A stretch of 64,000 bases of DNA from Fasciola hepatica (lineage: Eukaryota > Platyhelminthes > Trematoda > Plagiorchiida > Fasciolidae), in NCBI GenBank assembly GCA_948099385.1, contig CANUEZ040000196.1, forward strand, positions 3,269,001 to 3,333,000, in the 5' to 3' direction. Shown one piece after another: positions 1-9,300 of this stretch. The notes below the pieces were generated by a model that searched no databases, was not told the origin of the DNA, and saw nothing but the letters and a program-made list of their open reading frames with translations. Position numbers and translations under genes: made by a program. The number at the start of each line of letters is the position of its first letter. Position 1 is the first letter of the stretch.

Positions 1-179
1 GAACACCCAAACCACAAGGCTATCCGATATGGGTCTCAACGCTTTTTTCAAAATATACAATACATGATATAGCAAAATCCCCAAATTGGCTTCGGCTTTC
101 GCCTTCGCTTTGAACGGTAACAACCAAATTCTCGCACACCGATCCAATCCTATGTTCCATCACTTCTCTACTTATGGGC
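1..179. repeat. Partial monomer at left edge
   Basis: This is the last 179 bp of a unit, from the segment following GTCGAACACC to the end of the conserved core. It reads as ordinary satellite, with small variants such as a CGCC in the hexamer tract (about 100-103). The array clearly begins before this window. Confidence 0.95.
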
Positions 180-209
180 CTAAGTAAAACCAAGGCATTC
201 CCTTATGAA

Positions 210-225
210 CAATCCACACAGATTG
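210..225. repeat. Short inverted repeat in the conserved core
   Basis: CAATC, six bases, then GATTG can form a 5-bp stem with loop CACACA. It recurs in most units because the core is conserved. The stem is too short to claim a function. Confidence 0.5.
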
Positions 226-327
226 CTCATACAAGGCAATAGAGCAGTAGCAGAGTAGATTTGTATAATATGATTCTCCATGCAGCTTGAACACTGAACT
301 GACCATTGAAAATTATGGAAGCACTGT

Positions 328-335
328 ACAGCTGT
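328..335. repeat. 8-bp palindrome ACAGCTGT, present in most units
   Basis: ACAGCTGT reads the same on both strands and contains CAGCTG, an E-box-type hexamer. It is conserved in nearly all units, with occasional loss: CAGGTGTTC at about 7098 and 10062, CAACTG at about 20218, CAGCTCTT at about 49407. No function is shown by the sequence. Confidence 0.6.
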
Positions 336-510
336 TTGATCCGCTAAGGGAATCATGAGCATTGCACATGGACAGAACCCACTCGGAGACACGAACAAGG
401 GTTGGGGTGACCGAATGTCAGTCGAACACCCAAACCACAAGGCTTTCCCATGTGGGTCTCAACGATTTGTTCAACATATACACTACATGATATAGCACAA
501 TCCCCAAATT

Positions 511-534
511 GGCTTCGGCTTTCGCTTTCGCTTT
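511..534. repeat. Hexanucleotide pyrimidine-rich microrepeat inside each monomer
   Basis: Four consecutive 6-bp steps, GGCTTC, GGCTTT, CGCTTT and CGCTTT, form a short tandem tract present in nearly every unit. Variants change single steps (CGCCTT, GGTTTC, TGCTTT, GACTTT, GGTTTT, GGTATT) but usually keep the 6-bp rhythm, so the tract has rarely slipped in length. It lies just before the most variable segment of the unit. On the minus strand it gives Lys-Ala or Glu-Ser alternations in the spurious frames. Confidence 0.85.
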
Positions 535-560
535 GAACGGTAACAACCAAATTCTCGCAC
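535..560. repeat. Hypervariable segment of the monomer (reference copy)
   Basis: The common form reads GAACGGTAACAACC followed by AAATTCTCGCAC. In other units it is replaced by clearly different sequence while the flanks stay intact: ATGGAACCAACAA with TTATCGC (near 28880 and 31430), TATGTTAACAAAA forms (near 28040, 38195, 39030, 43270 and 44960), ATGGCACCAAAAAC (near 29735 and 32270), ATCGGTACCAACCTAATTC (six units, 52.6-56.0 kb), and AAAGGTAAG with CACATACA (near 57645 and 59335). No other part of the unit is this divergent in so many copies. Confidence 0.8.
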
Positions 561-564
561 ACCG

Positions 565-680
565 ATCCAATCCTATGTTCCATCACTTCTCTATTTATGG
601 GCCTAAGTAAAACCAAGGCATTCCCTTATGAACAATCCACACAGATTGCTCATACAATGCAATAGAGCAGTAGCAGAGTA
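565..680. repeat. Nearly invariant core of the monomer, spanning the unit junction
   Basis: From just after CACACCG to about GTAGCAGAGTAGA, copies across the window differ at few positions. Recurrent changes are CACTCC or CACCTC for CACTTC, the 2-bp TA insertion in TTTATGGG, CCCAAG, CCCCAG or CTCAG at the unit start, ATTCTC or ATTACC for ATTCCC, and CCCCACAG or CCACCCAG for CCACACAG. It has no CpG in the common form. In other satellites such constancy can mark a protein-binding or nucleosome-positioning segment; here that is an inference. Confidence 0.7.
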
Positions 681-869
681 GATTTGTATAATATGATTCT
701 CCATGCAGCTTGACCACGGAACTGACCATTGGAAATTATGGAAGCACTGTACAGCTGTTTGATCCGCTAAGGGAATCATGAGCATTGCACATGGACAGAA
801 CCCACTCGGAGACACGAACAAGGGTTGGGATGAACGAATGTCAGTCGAACACCCAAACCACAAGGCTAT

Positions 870-879
870 CCCATATGGG
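870..879. repeat. 10-bp palindrome CCCATATGGG (one of two palindromic states)
   Basis: At this site units carry CCGATATGGG (most common, not palindromic), CCCATATGGG (palindromic, as here) or CCGATATCGG (palindromic). I saw no CCCATATCGG, the fourth possible combination. Confidence 0.7.
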
Positions 880-2717
880 TCTCAACGCTTTGTTGAACAT
901 ATACACTGCATGATATAGCACAATCCCCAAATTGGCTTCGGCTTTCGCTTTCGCTTTGAACGGTAACAACCAAATTCTCGCACACCGATCCAATCCTATG
1001 TTCCATCACTTCTCTATTTATGGGCCTAAGTAAAACCAAGGCATTCCCTTATGAACAATCCACACAGATTGCTCATACAATGCAATAGAGCAGTAGCAGA
1101 GTAGATTTGTATAATATGATTCTCCATGCAGCTTGAACACTGAACTGACCATTGAAAATTATGGATGCACTGTACAGCTGTTTGATCCGCTAAGGGAATC
1201 ATGAGCATTGCACATGGACAGAACCCACTCGGAGACACGAACAAGGGTTGGGGTGAACGAATGTAAGTCGAACACCCAAACCACAAGGCTTTCCCATGTG
1301 GGTCTCAAAGATTTGTTCACAATATGCACTAATTTATATAGCACAATCCCCAAATTGGCTTCGGCTTTCGCTTTCGCTTTGAACGGTAACAACCAAATTC
1401 TCGCACACTAATCCACTCCTACGTTCCATCACTTCTCGATTTATGGGCCTAAGTAAAACCAAGGCATTCCCTTATGAACAATCCACACAGATTGCTCATA
1501 CAATACAATGGAGCAGTAGCAGAGTAGATTTGTATAATATGATTCTCCATGCAGCTTGACCACTGAACTGACCATTGAAAATTATGGAAGCACTGTACAG
1601 CTGTTTGATCCGCTAAGGGAATCATGAGCATTGCACATGGACAGAGCCCACTCGGAGACATGAACAAGGGTTGGGGTGAACGAATGTAAGTCGAACACCC
1701 AAACCACAAGGCTATTCGATATGGGTCTCAACGCTTTGTTCAACATATACACTACATGATATAGCACAATCCCCAAATCGCCTTCGGCTTTCGCTTTCGC
1801 TTTGAACGGTAACAACCAAATTCTCGCACACCGATCCAATCCTATGTTCCATCACTTCTCTATTTATGGGCCTAAGTAAAACCAAGGCATTCCCTTATGA
1901 ACAATCCACACAGATTGCTCATACAATGCAATAGAGCAGTAGCATAGTAGATTTGTATAATATGATTCTCCATGCAGCTTGAACACGGAACTGACCATTG
2001 AAAATTATGGAAGCACTGTACAGCTGTTTGATCCGCTAAGGGAATCATGAGCATTGCACATGGACAGAACCCATACGGGGACATGAACAAGGGTTGGGGT
2101 GAACGAATGTCAGTCGAACACCCAAATCACAAGGCTATCCCATATGGGTCTCAACGCTTTGTTCAACATATACACTACATGATATAGCACAATCCCCAAA
2201 TTGGCTTCGGCTTTCGCTTTCGCTTTGAACGGTAACAACCAAATTCTCGCACACCGATCCAATCCTATGTTCCATCACTTCTCTATTTATGGGCCTAAGT
2301 AAAACCAAGGCATTCCCTTATGAACAATCCACACAGATTGCTCATACAATGCAATAGAGCAGTAGCAGAGTAGATTTGTATAATATGATTCTCCATGCAG
2401 CTTGAACACTGAACTGTCCATTGACAACTATGGAAGCACTGTACAGCTGTTTGATCCGCTAAGGGAATCATGAGCATTGCACATGGACAGAACCCACTCG
2501 GAGACACGAACAAGGGTTGGGGTGAACGAATGTAAGTCGAACACCCAAACCACAAGGCTATCCGATATGGGTCTCAACGCTTTGTTCAACATATACAATA
2601 CATGATATAGCACAATCCCCAAATTGGCTTCGGCTTTCGCTTTCGCTTTGAACGGTAACAACCAAATTCTCGCACACCGATCCAATCCTATGTTCCATCA
2701 CTTCTCTATTTATGGGC

Positions 2718-3140
2718 CTAAGTAAAACCAAGGCATTCCCTTATGAACAATCCACACAGATTGCTCATACAATGCAATAGAGCAGTAGCAGAGTAGATTT
2801 GTATAATATGATTCTCCATGCAGCTTGGAAACTGAAGAGACCATTGGGAATTACGGAAGAACTGCACAGCTGTTTGATCCGCTAAGGGTATGATGAGCAT
2901 TGCACATGGATAGAACCCACTCGGAGTCATGAACAAGGGTTGGGGTGAACGAATGTCAGTCGAACACCCAAACCACAAGGCTATCCCATATGGGTCTCAA
3001 CGCTTTGTTCATCATATACACTACTTGATATAGCGTAATCCCCAAATTGGCTTCGGCTTTCGCTTTCGCTTTGAACGGTAACAACCAAATTCTCGCACAC
3101 CGATCCAATCCTATGTTCCATCACTTCTCTATTTATGGGC
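2718..3140. repeat. Divergent monomer
   Basis: The stretch from about 2824 to 2935 carries many changes at once: GGAAACTGAAGAGACC, GGGAATTACGGAAG, GAACTGCACAG, GGGTATGATGAGC, ATGGATAGAACC and GGAGTCATG. Several are shared with the unit at 5681, which suggests an older or less converted variant. The flanking core is normal. Confidence 0.75.
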
Positions 3141-3563
3141 CTAAGTAAAACCAAGGCATTCCCTTATGAACAATCCACACAGATTGCTCATACATTGCAA
3201 TAGATCAGTAGCAGAGTAGATTTAAATAATATGATTCTCCATGCAGCTTGAACACTGAACTGACCATTGAAAATTATGGAAGCACTGTACAGCTGTTTGA
3301 TCCGCTAAGGGAATCATGAGCATTGCACATGGACAGAACCCACTCGGAGACACGAACAAGGGTTGGGGTGAACGAATGTCAGTCGAACACCCAAACCACA
3401 AGGCTATCCCATATGGGTCTCCACGCTTTGTTCAACATATACACTACATGATATAGCACAATCCCCAAATCGGCTTCGGCTTTCGCTTTGGCTTTGAATG
3501 GTAACAACCAAATTCTCGCACACCGATCCAATCCTATGTTCCATCACTTCTCTATTTATGGGC
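3141..3563. repeat. First monomer of the TTTAAATAA subtype (premature stop in the spurious frame)
   Basis: At 3221-3230 TTTGTATAAT is replaced by TTTAAATAAT. On the minus strand this puts TAA inside the recurrent 86-codon frame. I read the same allele or a close form (AAATAAAATG, AAAGAATATG) in 22 units, starting at 3141, 9488, 10757, 25571, 25994, 26839, 27685, 28531, 29377, 31069, 31915, 36147, 36993, 39954, 42492, 42915, 44183, 44606, 45452, 46718, 47987 and 54329. Confidence 0.85.
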
Positions 3564-5248
3564 CTAAGTAAAACCAAGGCATTCCCTTATGAACAATCCA
3601 CACAGATTGCTCATACAATGCAATAGAGCAGTAGCATAGTAGATTTGTATAATATGATTCTCCATGCAGCTTGAACACTGAACTGACCATTGAAAATTAT
3701 GGAAGCACTGTACAGCTGTTTGATGCGCTAAGGGAATCATGAGCATTGCACATGGACAGAACCCGCTCGGAGACACGAACAAGGGTTGGGGTGAACGAAT
3801 ATCAGTCGAACACCCAAACCACAAGGCTATCCGATATGGGTCTCAACGCTTTGTTCATCATATACACTACTTGATATAGCGCAATCCCCAAATTGGCTTC
3901 GGCTTTCGCTTTCGCTTTGAACGGTAACAACCAAATTCTCGCACACCGATCCAATCCTATGTTCCATCACTTCTCTATTTATGGGCCTAAGTAAAACCAA
4001 AGCATTCCCTTATGAACAATCCACACAGATTGCTCATACATTGCAATAGAGCAGTAGCAGAGTAGATTTGTATAATATGATTCTCCATGCAGCTTGACCA
4101 CTGAACTGACCATTGAAAATTATGGAAGCACTGTACAGCTGTTTGATCCGCTAAGGGAATCATGAGCATTGCACATGGACAGAACCCACTCGGAGACACG
4201 AACAAGGGTTGGGGTGAACGAATGTCAGTCGAACACCCAAACCACAAGGCTATCCGATATGGGTCTCAACGCTTTGTTCAACATATACACTACATGATAT
4301 AGCACAATCCCCAAATTGGCTTCGGCTTTCGCTTTCGCTTTGAACGGTAACAACCAAATTCTCGCACACCGATCCAATCCTATGTTCCATCACTTCTCTA
4401 TTTATGGGCCTAAGTAAAACCAAGGCATTCCCTTATGAACAATCCACACAGATTGCTCATACATTGCAATAGAGCAGTAGCAGAGTAGATCTTTATAATA
4501 TGATTCTCCATGCAGCTTGACCACTGAACTGACCATTGAAAATTATGGAAGCACTGTACAGCTGTTTGATCCGCTAAGGGAATCATGAGCATTGCACATG
4601 GACAGAACCCACTCGGAGACACGAACAAGGGTTGGGGTGAACGAATGTCAGTCGAACACCCAAACCACAAGGCTATCCCATATGGGTCTAAACGCTTTGT
4701 TCAACATATACACTACATGATATAGCACAATCCCCAAATCGCCTTCGGCTTTCGCTTTCGCTTTGACTGGTAACAACCAAATTCTCGATCACTGATCCAA
4801 TCCTATGTTCCATCACTTCTCTATTTATGGGCCTAAGTAAAACCAAGGCATTCCCTTATGAACAATCCACACAGATTGCTCATACAATGCAATAGAGCAG
4901 TAGCAGAGTAGATTTGTATAATATGATTCTCCATGCAGCTTGAACACTGAACTGACCATTGAAAATTATGGAAGCATTGTACAGCTGTTTGATGCGCTAT
5001 GGGAATCATGAGCATTGCACATGGACAGAACCCGCTCGGAGACACGAACAAGGGTTGGGGTGAACGAATGTCAGTCGAACACCCAAACCACAAGGCTATC
5101 CGATATGGGTCTCAACGCTTTGTTCAACATATACACTACTTGATATAGCACAATCCCCAAATTGGCTTCGGCTTTCGCTTTCGCTTTGAACGGTAACATT
5201 CAAATTCTCGCACACCGATCCAATCCTATGTTCCATCACTTCTCTATT

Positions 5249-5252
5249 TATA
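5249..5252. repeat. 2-bp TA insertion allele at the unit junction
   Basis: TTTATGGG becomes TTTATATGGG, making the unit 425 bp. The same insertion occurs near 12866, 13291, 14984, 15408, 22601 and 36140. In those six it follows a CTCC or CTCCTTT variant of CACTTCTCT, whereas here the preceding sequence is the common CACTTCTCT. It is a useful marker of copied blocks. Confidence 0.8.
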
Positions 5253-5680
5253 TGGGCCTAAGTAAAACCAAGGCATTCCCTTATGAACAATCCACACAGA
5301 TTGCTCATACAATGCAATGGAGCAGTAGCAGAGTAGATTTGTATAATATGATTCTCCATGCAGCTTGAACACTGAACTGACCATTGACAACTATGGAAGC
5401 ACTGTACAGCTGTTTGATCCGCTAAGGGAATCATGGGCATTGCACGTGGACAGAACCCACTCGGAGACACGAACAAGGGTTGGGGTGAACGAATGTCAGT
5501 CGAACACCCAAACCACATGGCTATCCCATATGGGTCTCAACGCTTTGTTCAACATATACAATACATGATAAAGCACAATCCCCAAATTGGCTTCGGCTTT
5601 CGCTTTCGCTTTGAACGGTAACAACCAAATTCTCGCACACCGATCCAATCCTATGTTCCATCACTTCTCTATTTATGGGC

Positions 5681-6103
5681 CTAAGTAAAACCAAGGCATT
5701 CCCTTATGAACAATCCACACAGATTGCTCATACAATGCAATAGAGCAGTAGCAGAGTAGATTTGTATAATATGATTCTCCATGCAGCTTGACCGCGGAAA
5801 TGACCTTTGGGAATTACGGAAGCACTGTACAGCTGTTTGATCCGCTAATGGTATGATGAGCATTGCACATCGAGAGAACGCATACGGGGACACGAACAAG
5901 ATTTGGAGTGAACGATTGTCAGTCGAACACCCAAACCACAAGGCTATCCGATATGGGTCTCAACGCTTTGTTCAACATAAACACTACTTAATATAGCACA
6001 ATCCCCAAATTGGCTTCGGCTTTCGCTTTCGCTTTGAACGGTTACAACCAAATTCTCGCACACCGATCCAATCCTATGTTCCATCACTTCTCTATTTATG
6101 GGC
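5681..6103. repeat. Divergent monomer
   Basis: Changes are concentrated at about 5788-5930: GACCGCGGAAATGACC, TTTGGGAATTACGG, CTAATGGTATGATG, CATCGAGAGAACG, CATACGGGG and AAGATTTGGAG. It shares GGGAATTACGGAAG and GGTATGATGAGC with the unit at 2718, exactly seven units earlier plus the 2-bp insertion. Length is still 423 bp. Confidence 0.75.
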
Positions 6104-6370
6104 CTGAGTAAAACCAAGGCATTCCCTTATGAACAATCCACACAGATTGCTCATACAATGCAATAGAGCAGTAGCAGAGTAGATTTGTATATTATGATTC
6201 TCCATGCAGCTTGACCACGGAACTGACCATTGGAAATTATGGAAGCACTGTACAGCTGTTTGATCCGCTAAGGGAATCATGAGCATTGCACATGGACAGA
6301 GCCCACTCGGAGACACGAACAAGGGTTGGGGTGAACGATTGTGAGTCGAAAACCCAAACCACAAGGCTAT

Positions 6371-6380
6371 CCGATATCGG
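6371..6380. repeat. 10-bp palindrome CCGATATCGG (alternative palindromic state)
   Basis: This is the first of ten units where I read CCGATATCGG; the others begin at 8063, 9332, 13140, 14833, 22450, 22875, 26260, 57134 and 58826. In every case the next bases are TCTGAAC rather than TCTCAAC, so the two changes travel together as a haplotype. Confidence 0.75.
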
Positions 6381-9300
6381 TCTGAACGCTTTGTTCAACA
6401 TATACACTACATGATATAGCACAATCCCCAAATTGGCTTCGGCTTTCGCTTTCGCTTTGAACGGTAACAACCAAATTCTCGCACACCAATCCAATCCTAT
6501 GTTCCATCACTTCTCTATTTATGGGCCTAAGTAAAACCAAGGCATTCCCTTATGAACAATCCACACAGATTGCTCATACAATGCAATAGAGCAGTAGCAT
6601 AGTAGATTTGTATAATATGATTCTCCATGCAGCTTGACCACTGAACTGACCATTGAAAATTATGGAAGCACTGTACAGCTGTTTGATCCGCTAAGGGAAT
6701 CATGAGCATTGCACATGGACAGAGCCCACTCGGAGACACGAACAAGGGTTGGGGTGAACGATTGTCAGTCGAACACCCAAACCACAAGGCTATCCGATAT
6801 GGGTCTCAACGCTTTGTTCAACATATACACTACATGATATAGCACAATCCCCAAATCGCCTTCGGCTTTCGCTTTCGCTTTGAACGGTAACAACCAAATT
6901 CTCGCACACCGATCCAATCCTATGTTCCATCACTTCTCTATTTATGGGCCTAAGTAAAACCAAGGCATTCCCTTATGATCAATCCACATAGATTGCTCGT
7001 ACAATGCAATAGAGCAGTAGCAGAGTAGATTTGTATAATATGATTCTCCATGCAGCTTGAACACTGAACTGACCATTGAAAATTATGGAAGCACTGTACA
7101 GGTGTTCGATCCGCTAAGGGAATCATGAACATTGCACATGGACAGAGCCCACTTGGAGACACGAACAAGGGTTGGGGTGAACGAATGTCAGTCGAACACC
7201 CAAACCACAAGGCTATCCGATATGGGTCTCAACGCTTCGTTCAACATATACAATACATGATATAGCACAATCCCCAAATTGGCTTCGGCTTTCGCTTTGG
7301 CTTTGAACGGTAACAACCAAATTCTCGCACACCGATCCAATCCTATGTTCCATCACTTCTCTATTTATGGGCCTAAGTAAAACCAAGGCATTCCTTTATG
7401 AACAATCCACACAGATTGCTCATACAATGAAATAGAGCAGTAGCAGAGTAGATTTGTATAATATGATTCTCCATGCAGCTTGAACACTGAACTGACCATT
7501 GAAAATTATGGAAGCACTGTACAGCTGTTTGATCCGCTAAGGGAATCATGAGCATTGCACATGGACAGAACCCACTCGGAGACACGAACAAGGGTTGGGG
7601 TGAACGAATGTCAGTCGAACACCCAAACCACAAGGCTATCCGATATGGGTCTGAACGCTTTGTTCAACATATACACTACATGATATAGCACAATCCCCAA
7701 ATTGGCTTCGGCTTTCGCTTTCGCTTTGAACGGTAACAACCAAATTCTCGCACACCGATGCAATCCTATGTTCCATCACTTCTCTATTTATGGGCCTAAG
7801 TAAAACCAAGGCATTCCCTTATGAACAATCCACACAGATTGCTCATACAATGCAATAGAGCAGTAGCAGAGTAGATTTGTATAATATGATTCTCCATGCA
7901 GCTTGAACACTGAACTGACCATTGAAAATTATGGAAGCACTGTACAGCTGTTTGATCCGCTATGGGAATAATGAACATTGCACATGGACAGAGCCCACTT
8001 GGAGACACGAACAAGGGTTGGGGTGAACGAATGTCAGTCGAACACCCAAACCACAAGGCTATCCGATATCGGTCTGAACGCTTTGTTCAACATATACACT
8101 ACATGATATAGCACAATCCCCAAATTGGCTTCGGCTTTCGCTTTCGCTTTGAACGGTAACAACCAAATTCTCGCACACCGATCCAATCCTATGTTCCATC
8201 ACTTCTCTATTTATGGGCCTATGTAAAACCAAGGCATTCCCTTATGAACAATCCACACAGCTTGCTCATACAATGCAATAGAGCAGTAGCAGAGTAGATT
8301 TGTATAATATGATTCTCCATGCAGCTTGACCACGGAACTGACCATTGAAAATTATGGAAGCACTGTACAGCTGTTTGATCCGCTAAGGGAATCATGAGCA
8401 TTGCACATGGACAGAGCCCACTCGGAGACACGAACAAGGGTTGGGGTGAACGAATGTCAGTCGAACACCCAAACCACAAGGCTATCCGATATGGGTCTCA
8501 ACGCTTTGTTCAACATATACACTACATGATATAGCACAATCCCCAAATTGGCTTCGGCTTTCGCTTTCACTTTGAACGGTAACAACCAAATTCTCGCACA
8601 CCGATCCAATCCTATGTTCCATCACTTCTCTATTTATGGGCCTAAGTAAAACCAAGGCATTCCCTTATGAACAATCCACACAGATTGCTCATACAATGCA
8701 ATAGAGCAGTAGCAGAGTAGATTTGTATAATATGATTCTCCATGCAGCTTGAACACTGAACTGACCATTGAAAATTATGGAAGCACTGTACAGCTGTTTG
8801 ATCCGCTAAGGGAATCATGAACATTGCACATGGACAGAGCCCACTCGGAGGCACGAACAAGGGTTGGGGTGAACGAATGTCAGTCGAACACCCAAACCAC
8901 AAGGCTATCCGATATGGGTCTGAACGCTTTGTTCAACATATACACTACATGACATAGCACAATCCCCAAATTGGCTTCGGCTTTCGCTTTCGCTCTGAAC
9001 GGTAACAACCAAATTCTCGCACACCGATCCAATCCTATGTTCCATCACTTCTCTATTTATGGGCCCAAGTAAAACCAAGGCATTCCCTTATGAACAATCC
9101 ACACAGCTTGCTCATACAATGCAATAGAGCAGTAGCAGAGTAGATTTGTATAATATGATTCTCCATGCAGCTTGAACACTGAACTGACCATTGAAAATTA
9201 TGGAAGCACTGTACAGCTGTTCGATCCGCTAAGGGAATCATGAACATTGCACATGGACAGAGCCCACTCGGAGGCACGAACAAGGGTTGGGGTGAACGAA

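Larger units (their letters stand above)
180..440 (-). other. Recurrent 86-codon open frame in the monomer, judged non-coding
   Basis: On the minus strand each common unit has an open frame of about 86 codons ending at the TAG made by CTA at the unit start. In this copy it opens with TTG, not ATG; the first in-frame ATG lies about 25 codons in. The predicted peptide has many Cys, Ile and Leu residues but matches no family I know. Two other frames of the same strand are also open for 65 to 85 codons in many units, which fits low stop content rather than selection. At least 22 units carry a TAA inside the frame, others are broken by TGA or TAA elsewhere (16261, 61943, 62366), and many substitutions change amino acids. 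No intact longer gene spans units. I treat these frames as by-products of the satellite. Confidence 0.85.
180..602. repeat. Representative monomer (423 bp), used as reference for offsets
   Basis: This unit shows the parts found in nearly all copies. In order: a conserved start (CTAAGTAAAACC at 180); a 5-bp stem with 6-base loop (210-225); the TTTGTATAATATG segment (about 260-272); a first variable stretch (290-325); the palindrome ACAGCTGT (328-335); a CpG-bearing region beginning at 342; a G-rich AAGGGTTGGGG segment (about 398-408); the site that is palindromic in some copies (about 448-457); a pyrimidine hexamer tract (511-534); a hypervariable segment (535-560); and the first part of the conserved core (561-602), which runs on into the next unit. 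The start point is my convention, since a tandem array has no natural phase. Confidence 0.95.

Noticed and set aside
260..272. Promoter from the TATAAT-like string TTTGTATAATATG
   Set aside because: A short AT-rich match recurring in every unit is expected by chance, it has no partner element, and it is lost in the TTTAAATAA subtype with no sign of consequence.
380..410. CENP-B box in or near the TTCGTGTC / CACGAAC segment
   Set aside because: The TTCG half fits, but the central A and the CGGG half of the known motif are not in register in either the common or the CACGGGG variant.
395..412. G-quadruplex or telomere-like sequence AAGGGTTGGGGTG
   Set aside because: Only two G runs are present per unit (three in CACGGGG variants), and no tandem telomeric hexamers occur.
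180..440. 86-codon minus-strand frame repeated in most units as a tandem gene family or Cys-rich peptide genes
   Set aside because: It opens with TTG in the common form, other frames are open at the same time, many units carry stops that have themselves been amplified, and substitutions are often non-synonymous. There is no constant promoter, splice or poly-A context that would mark it as a gene.
410..470. tRNA-like or SINE-like Pol III boxes on the minus strand (TAGCCTTGTGG and GTTCGACTG)
   Set aside because: Each differs from the A- and B-box consensus by one base, and they lie only about 18 nt apart, too close for an internal Pol III promoter.
1208..1411. Plus-strand frames of 60 to 84 codons scattered through the array
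   Set aside because: They appear only where a variant removes a stop in the common unit, are not shared consistently, and resemble no protein I know.
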